17,698 bases of DNA from DAOVFN01 sp964607835. Lineage in GTDB: Archaea > Aenigmatarchaeota > Aenigmatarchaeia > QMZP01. The stretch lies in NCBI GenBank assembly GCA_964607835.1, contig CAZSLL010000020.1, positions 1 through 17,698 on the forward strand, given 5' to 3'. How positions within the stretch are numbered: position 1 is the stretch's first letter; each line of letters begins with the position of its first letter. The notes below the pieces were generated by a model that saw only the letters and a list, made by a program, of their open reading frames with translations, was not told where the DNA came from and did no database searches. Shown here piece by piece: positions 14,161 to 17,698 of this stretch. The translations under genes and the position numbers were made by a program.

Positions 14161-15934
14161 GGCAGTTTATGTCTTCCTGGATAATCATATTATTCTCTAC
14201 CTTTCTACCCATCTGATAGCGCTGTTATACCTTCTTTTGCTCAACCGCAGGGCTATTGCGAAACACTTCACCGGAATAAAAAAGAATACCTGGATAATGC
14301 TACTAATAATATTCCTTCTCGGGTTCTCCCTGAGAAACTCCGAATACTGGTATGGTCTCAATACAGATGATTACGCATCTATTGAGGGCGCGAAGTACCT
14401 GCTTGTAGAGGGGAAGTACGTGAGGGCATGTGCACACGGAATGTTGGGCGAATGCTATGCTTATCATTATGCACTGCAGCCCCCCGGATCCTCTTTTCTG
14501 GCCGCACTGGTTTACATGGCTTTCGGCATAAACTCAATTCCCGTTCTGATACTCTTCGGTATCCTTAGCAGCCTCACTGTTATCATAGTTTTTCTGTTAT
14601 GTCATCTCCTGTTCAGAAATGAATATGTGGGCTTATATTCTTCTCTGATATTCTCAGTTATCCCGCTTAACATAATTTTCTCAGGCACAGGATGCGAGAG
14701 GATATTATCGGTCTTCTTCATATCGCTTGCCGTACTATTTTATCTCATTGCGATAAGGAACAACGACCTGAAGAGCTGGGTCTTGTTCGCTCTATCATTA
14801 TCATTCTCTATTTACATGAGGCAGGAAAACTACGTGCTGTTGTTGATGTTTATTGCAGGGTTCCTTCTTTTCAGATATGATATACTCAGGAATCTCAGAA
14901 AGCTGCTTGTCGCTGGGGCTGTCTTCATGCTCTTCCAGATCCATGTCATGTATTGGACTGTGTTTTCGCCAGTTGCCCAAGTCATTCACCCACTTGGTCT
15001 GCCTGTTATGTCACATATGTGTATGATTAGGGCAGCTCCCTATATTGCATGGTTCCTTACAGGCTTTGTGCCTTTTGGTAAGTTAATGCCGTACAACTAT
15101 TTAGCCAGCTTCTTTTTCTTCGCAGGTATTTGTATATCAGTATATTATGTCCTTTCAGGAAAGCGCTCTCATTATGGATTGTTCTTTGTTTTCCTTTGGT
15201 TCCTGATATTTTTCATGGCTTATTCTTCTTACTGCATGAATTTCATGGAAGGCCTGTCACATGATCCTGACGGGAGCTACATGAGATACTGCATACAGTT
15301 CTCTGTGCCATACAGCATCCTGACAGGTTATGCTATATATCTTCTTCACGGGATACTCAGAAAGAGAATCCCGCACAAGATACTAAAAAAGAGAATGCCT
15401 TACAAAGCAATCTCAATGGCGATAACTATCCTGATTCTTGCAGCAATTGCCCTGATATCTCTGCTTCACACTCTTCCTTCCGGCATCTTCATGGACTCCA
15501 GGACAATGCATGATCATGGTAACTTTCCCGCTATAATGAGGATTCCTCAGAACTCGACCATAATCACGTCACTATGGATGCTGGTTGCAAGCGATGTTGT
15601 AGATGGAGAAAGAAAAGTAATCAGCTTGAGTACGATGGTTAATAAAGAAACTCCGGAGCACTCCATAAGGCTTATCCACGAGAGCAGTGATGTCTACTAC
15701 ATAAAAGAACCCAGTTGCGATACGTATCCGGGGGTTATTTACGGTTGCGAATTCATCCGTAAGAATCTGAACCTGTCCTACTCTTTCAGTGAAGGGGGCA
15801 CAGAAGTCTACAGAGTTATCGTGGAACCTGACGCGGAATATAATTTTGTGTGGGATGATGCTGAATACAATGTAATAGTAAGGTCGAACAGGATAATAAG
15901 CATCGAGAGAGAAATCTCTGAAAATGGGAATTAG
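14153..15934 (+). CDS. GT-C-type membrane glycosyltransferase (GT39/ArnT-like)
   Basis: A 593-residue polytopic protein with about 10-12 membrane spans over residues 10-440 and a soluble C-terminal domain of about 150 residues. The first large outer loop contains LNTDDYASIEGAKYLL, with Asp72-Asp73 at the usual acidic catalytic position of PMT/ArnT-like enzymes, then LQPPGSSFLAALVYMAFG, the PPG-containing segment common to this superfamily. These enzymes move sugars from a polyprenyl-phosphate donor to lipid-linked glycans, lipids or proteins on the outer membrane face. That fits the ALG5-like synthase in the same cluster. It starts inside the preceding radical SAM gene (8-nt overlap) and has visibly more A/T in codon third positions than the left-hand genes. 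Its stop codon is 3 bp from the tRNA gene. The donor sugar and acceptor cannot be told. Confidence 0.85.
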   Translation: MLEAVYVFLDNHIILYLSTHLIALLYLLLLNRRAIAKHFTGIKKNTWIMLLIIFLLGFSLRNSEYWYGLNTDDYASIEGAKYLLVEGKYVRACAHGMLGECYAYHYALQPPGSSFLAALVYMAFGINSIPVLILFGILSSLTVIIVFLLCHLLFRNEYVGLYSSLIFSVIPLNIIFSGTGCERILSVFFISLAVLFYLIAIRNNDLKSWVLFALSLSFSIYMRQENYVLLLMFIAGFLLFRYDILRNLRKLLVAGAVFMLFQIHVMYWTVFSPVAQVIHPLGLPVMSHMCMIRAAPYIAWFLTGFVPFGKLMPYNYLASFFFFAGICISVYYVLSGKRSHYGLFFVFLWFLIFFMAYSSYCMNFMEGLSHDPDGSYMRYCIQFSVPYSILTGYAIYLLHGILRKRIPHKILKKRMPYKAISMAITILILAAIALISLLHTLPSGIFMDSRTMHDHGNFPAIMRIPQNSTIITSLWMLVASDVVDGERKVISLSTMVNKETPEHSIRLIHESSDVYYIKEPSCDTYPGVIYGCEFIRKNLNLSYSFSEGGTEVYRVIVEPDAEYNFVWDDAEYNVIVRSNRIISIEREISENGN

Positions 15935-15951
15935 GAATCCCGGGAGCGAGA

Positions 15952-15982
15952 CTTCCGTTCCTGCCGAATATCCGGCATTTCA
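15952..15982 (-). other. tRNA-Tyr intron 3, T-loop (59/60)
   Basis: 31 nt between G59 (15983) and T60 (15951). Removal restores the T-loop TTCGAGT closed by GCGAG/CTCGC. T54-T55-C56-G57 pair with intron CGGA (15957-15954) to give a complete 4-bp central helix; A58-G59 and intron AG are the bulges. The intron body has a TGCCG/CGGCA stem with a 6-nt loop, set off by a purine-rich internal loop. Confidence 0.9.
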
Positions 15983-16004
15983 CTCGAACTCGCGGCCTCA
16001 CGGT

Positions 16005-16054
16005 CTCTGCTTTGTCACTGGCTTATCCTTTGCCTCAAAAGACCCTAAGGAGCT
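16005..16054 (-). other. tRNA-Tyr intron 2, canonical 37/38 site
   Basis: 50 nt between G37 (16055) and A38 (16004). The central helix of the splice motif forms between anticodon-loop bases C32-U33-G34-U35 and intron GCAG (16010-16007), three Watson-Crick pairs and one wobble; A36-G37 and the intron's terminal AG supply the bulges. The intron-side outer helix is weak, so this site is a relaxed bulge-helix-loop form. Confidence 0.9.
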
Positions 16055-16077
16055 CTACAGCCGTGCGCTCTAGCCAA

Positions 16078-16110
16078 TTTCCCGCTTCCCTCCCTTTAGG
16101 GAAGGAGGCA
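16078..16110 (-). other. tRNA-Tyr intron 1, D-loop (15/16)
   Basis: 33 nt between G15 and the following TTGG of the D-loop. Cutting here restores AGTTGGCTA, the usual archaeal D-loop. Intron ends form a near-canonical bulge-helix-bulge: D-stem bases C11-U12-C13 pair with intron GGG near its 3' end (the fourth position is a mismatch), with three-base bulges on either side. The intron body is one hairpin, TCCTTCCC with GGGAGGGA around a TAAA loop, extended by GC/GC past a C-A mismatch. A one-base shift of both cuts gives the same mature tRNA. Confidence 0.85.
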
Positions 16111-16127
16111 CTGAGCTATCCCGGGAA

Positions 16128-16167
16128 ATATCCCTGCAGCAGGCCTTTCCGGCAGCGGCTGGGATAT
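16128..16167. other. Long imperfect hairpin upstream of tRNA-Tyr
   Basis: ATATCCC (16128-16134) pairs with GGGATAT (16161-16167), and the 26 bases between continue as GC pairs separated by single mismatches (T-T, A-G) up to GCC/GGC around a TTTCC loop. It lies between DUF106 and the tRNA. It could end the secY-DUF106 transcript or sit in the tRNA 5' leader. Confidence 0.45.
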
Positions 16168-16197
16168 CTAAAAGAATATGTCTTGTCCATTTATAAA
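16166..16197 (-). promoter_or_regulatory. TATA-like boxes upstream of tRNA-Tyr
   Basis: On the minus strand, ATTTATAAA (about 16190-16198) and TTTTAGATA (about 16166-16174) precede the tRNA 5' end (16125) by roughly 69 and 45 bp. The nearer one predicts transcription starting about 20 nt before the mature 5' end, to be removed by RNase P. Which is used cannot be told from sequence. Confidence 0.4.
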
Positions 16198-16213
16198 TTG
16201 ATTCGGGCAGGGC

Positions 16214-16645
16214 TCACTCCACGCTGAGCAGCTTCCTGAACATGAAGCTGCCTGGAAGCACTATCATGAGGTACCAGTGAAACCAGCCCAGAGAATTTCC
16301 CAGGAAGGGGAGGTTTACGGGGCTCGCCACGGTGAGCTCTTCGTAGAACATACCAAAGAACCAGAACACGCTTATGAAGATGAACAGGGATATGAACATG
16401 GGCTTCATGTTCATCTGGAACTGCTTACCGGATATCTTCATGAGCTCGCTCGAAAGGCGGCTGACCTCCTTCTGGTTGCCCTCCTTCTGGGCCTTCTTTA
16501 TCTTTGCGTTGAGCGCCTTCATGTCCCCCTTCATTCCCTTGATAGCGGTCTGGTTGGTGGCGAACTTGGATATAAGGACAGACAGCAGGGACAGTGCTAC
16601 AGAAACCACCAGAACTTCAATGTATCCCGGGAACCCGAAAACCAT
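16214..16645 (-). CDS. DUF106 (EMC3/TMCO1/YidC-like) membrane insertase
   Basis: A 143-residue archaeal member of the Oxa1/YidC/Get1/EMC3 superfamily, which helps insert proteins into the membrane. A first membrane span at about 9-28 is followed by a cytoplasmic helical hairpin rich in Lys, Glu and Gln (about 30-78: KGMKGDMKALNAKIKKAQKE, RLSSELMKISGKQF), then spans near 82-101 and 117-136. This three-span layout with a coiled-coil pair after the first span is diagnostic. The ATG at 16645 follows AAGGTGAT with a 6-nt spacer, one of the best ribosome-binding sites in the window. The gene lies 31 bp downstream of secY on the same strand, so they are co-transcribed, consistent with a shared role in membrane protein biogenesis. 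Confidence 0.92.
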   Translation of the reverse strand: MVFGFPGYIEVLVVSVALSLLSVLISKFATNQTAIKGMKGDMKALNAKIKKAQKEGNQKEVSRLSSELMKISGKQFQMNMKPMFISLFIFISVFWFFGMFYEELTVASPVNLPFLGNSLGWFHWYLMIVLPGSFMFRKLLSVE

Positions 16646-16676
16646 TCCTTAATCACCTTCCTGAATCCTAATGCCC

Positions 16677-17698
16677 CTACTTGGCGAAGAGCTTCCTCAC
16701 CGCCGGGTGCATGTCCTCCATGTGCTTCATTGCCAGCTCTTCATACAGGTTCTGTATTATGAGAGTGGCAAGTAGTATGCCCGTGCCCGTTCCAATGGCC
16801 CCTGTGAAGTCAGCGAACGCCGCCAGGAACCCTACAGACGCTCCGCCCAGTATTGTCAGGGCCGGTATGTAACGATTGAGCACTCTCTCGATAATCCTGA
16901 TGTCCCTCCTGTAGCCTGGTATCTGCATGCCCGTGGACTGAATCTGGCCTGCCACGGCCTTTGCGTCCATTCCCGCGGTGGTTACCCAGAACATGGCGAA
17001 CATCGTGGCCCCGCCTATCATGAAACCGCTGTACACCAGGACCTTGGCCCAGTCCAGGAGAGGTATGTTTGCGTAGGATGTAAGGCCCAGGGCATTGACC
17101 AGGGCGAACCAGAAAAGCCCGCCCGCAATGCCGGAGAGCGCCATGAGCTTGAGGCCCTCCCTCTTGCTGTAGTAGGTGGCAATAGCCCCGAAAAGGGCGA
17201 ACAGCCCCACCGTAATCATAAGGGTTGATATTCCGGGGCTGGTTGGAGGTATGAGCAGGTAAACCAGGCCGCCCGATATGTTTCCCTGGGAGTCAAGCTG
17301 TGCCAGCCAGGTCCACCCCTGGTTCGCCATCATGGTTCCCATGAGTTGGACATTGGCCAGAAGGGCTGCTATGAGAATGACGGGTATATTGGAGGTGTAG
17401 AAGTACTTGAGCGGCCACCTCCTGCCGAAGCCCCTGACAGAGCCGAACGCCAGCGGTATCTCCACCCTTATTGAGTTGGCGTAAACCACGAGCAGGAAAA
17501 CCAGCAAAGTGGCCACAATGGGCAGGAAGGAAACAAAAGCGTTGGAGAGTTCCCCCGCCCCTATGGCTGTTATGGCGAAGGGTATTATGCCGGAGGGCGG
17601 GTTGCCCACGGTGGGGAAGGCCCCCGCAGCTGTGAGGGGGTTGAACATCTGGACAATCATGGTCTTGGACACCCCTGCCACGATGAACAGGGAAATGC
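16677..17698 (-). CDS. secY: Preprotein translocase subunit SecY, C-terminal part (5' end outside window)
   Basis: Pore subunit of the Sec61/SecYEG channel in the cell membrane. The frame is open to the window edge, and the residues there (ISLFIVAGVSKTMIVQMFNP) continue a SecY membrane span, so the start lies beyond 17698. About 339 residues are present, from roughly TM5 onward. Recognisable parts: SIRVEIPLAFGSVRGFGRRW and LKYFYTSNIPVILIAALLAN (cytoplasmic loop into TM7), and MQIPGYRRDIRIIERVLNRY before TM9, a loop that in known channels contacts the ribosome. The C-terminal helix ends MKHMEDMHPAVRKLFAK. The stop is TAG at 16679-16677. In many archaea adenylate kinase separates secY from DUF106; here they are adjacent. 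Confidence 0.97.
   Translation of the reverse strand, partial: ISLFIVAGVSKTMIVQMFNPLTAAGAFPTVGNPPSGIIPFAITAIGAGELSNAFVSFLPIVATLLVFLLVVYANSIRVEIPLAFGSVRGFGRRWPLKYFYTSNIPVILIAALLANVQLMGTMMANQGWTWLAQLDSQGNISGGLVYLLIPPTSPGISTLMITVGLFALFGAIATYYSKREGLKLMALSGIAGGLFWFALVNALGLTSYANIPLLDWAKVLVYSGFMIGGATMFAMFWVTTAGMDAKAVAGQIQSTGMQIPGYRRDIRIIERVLNRYIPALTILGGASVGFLAAFADFTGAIGTGTGILLATLIIQNLYEELAMKHMEDMHPAVRKLFAK

Larger units (their letters stand above)
15938..16125 (-). tRNA. tRNA-Tyr(GUA) with three introns
   Basis: Exons on the minus strand give a perfect 74-nt cloverleaf once three inserts are removed. Acceptor CCCGGGA (16125-16119) pairs with TCCCGGG (15945-15939) over 7 bp; D-stem GCTC (16116-16113) with GAGC (16070-16067); anticodon stem CACGG (16065-16061) with CCGTG (16003-15999); T-stem GCGAG (15993-15989) with CTCGC (15950-15946). 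The anticodon loop is CTGTAGA with GTA at 16058-16056. Variable loop AGGCC. The T-loop is TTCGAGT after splicing. C1-G72 and A73 are the known archaeal/eukaryal tyrosine identity elements. CCA is not encoded (TTCC follows). Introns lie in the D-loop (33 nt), at 37/38 (50 nt) and in the T-loop (31 nt). It is the only RNA gene seen in the window and lies downstream of secY-DUF106 on the same strand. Confidence 0.95.

Noticed and set aside
15938..16125. Permuted or trans-split tRNA, or a tRNA pseudogene
   Set aside because: All exons are on one strand in normal 5'-to-3' order and every stem pairs perfectly after removing three inserts, so cis introns explain it fully.
1..17698. CRISPR arrays, insertion sequences, integrases, rRNA
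   Set aside because: No regularly spaced repeats, transposase or integrase motifs, or rRNA segments were seen on either strand.

Overview
The window is archaeal. It carries the C-terminal part of an archaeal-type SecY, a DUF106 (EMC3/YidC-like) insertase gene, TATA boxes 25-30 bp in front of leaderless start codons, and an intron-bearing tRNA gene without encoded CCA. Arginine codons are mostly AGG/AGA and ATA is common for isoleucine. The exact lineage cannot be read from the sequence. Small genes, short spacers and tRNA introns at non-canonical positions would fit a DPANN archaeon such as a Micrarchaeota-type lineage, but a Thermoplasmata-like or other archaeon is not excluded.

Left region (1-4119). 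A Kef/NapA-type cation:proton antiporter (minus strand) is followed by a compact plus-strand operon (1376-3496) of genes with strong Shine-Dalgarno sites: a four-helix membrane protein, an unknown soluble protein, a small secreted protein, a protein resembling the bifunctional-nuclease (BFN/DUF151) family, and a 51-residue ORF coupled to it by an ATGA overlap. A stem-loop terminator ends the operon. A leaderless DUF2391 membrane-protein gene follows.

Central region (4170-15934). This is a ten-gene cluster for making and transferring an unusual glycan (or glycan/lipid). It contains two B12-binding-type radical SAM proteins, two SPASM-type radical SAM proteins, two sugar-nucleotide epimerase/dehydratase SDRs, a DegT/DnrJ aminotransferase, an FAD oxidoreductase, an ALG5/DPM1-like glycosyltransferase that would load a polyprenyl-phosphate, and a GT-C membrane glycosyltransferase. 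Transcription switches direction several times from leaderless promoters, while genes within each run overlap (ATGA, ATGTTAG), implying translational coupling. The trio B12-type radical SAM, SDR and SPASM radical SAM occurs twice. Four radical SAM enzymes among ten genes suggest C-methylation, epimerisation or radical dehydration chemistry on sugars or lipids; the product is unknown.

Right region (15935-17698, minus strand). secY is followed directly by DUF106, then by a tRNA-Tyr(GUA) gene that is interrupted by three introns: one in the D-loop, one at the canonical 37/38 site and one in the T-loop. All three can be folded into bulge-helix-bulge-like splice sites, and their removal leaves a perfect 74-nt tRNA with the archaeal tyrosine identity pair C1-G72 and A73. 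The tRNA 3' end lies 3 bp from the stop codon of the last glycan gene, so the tRNA marks one edge of the glycan cluster. The three-intron tRNA and the radical-SAM-rich cluster are the most notable contents.
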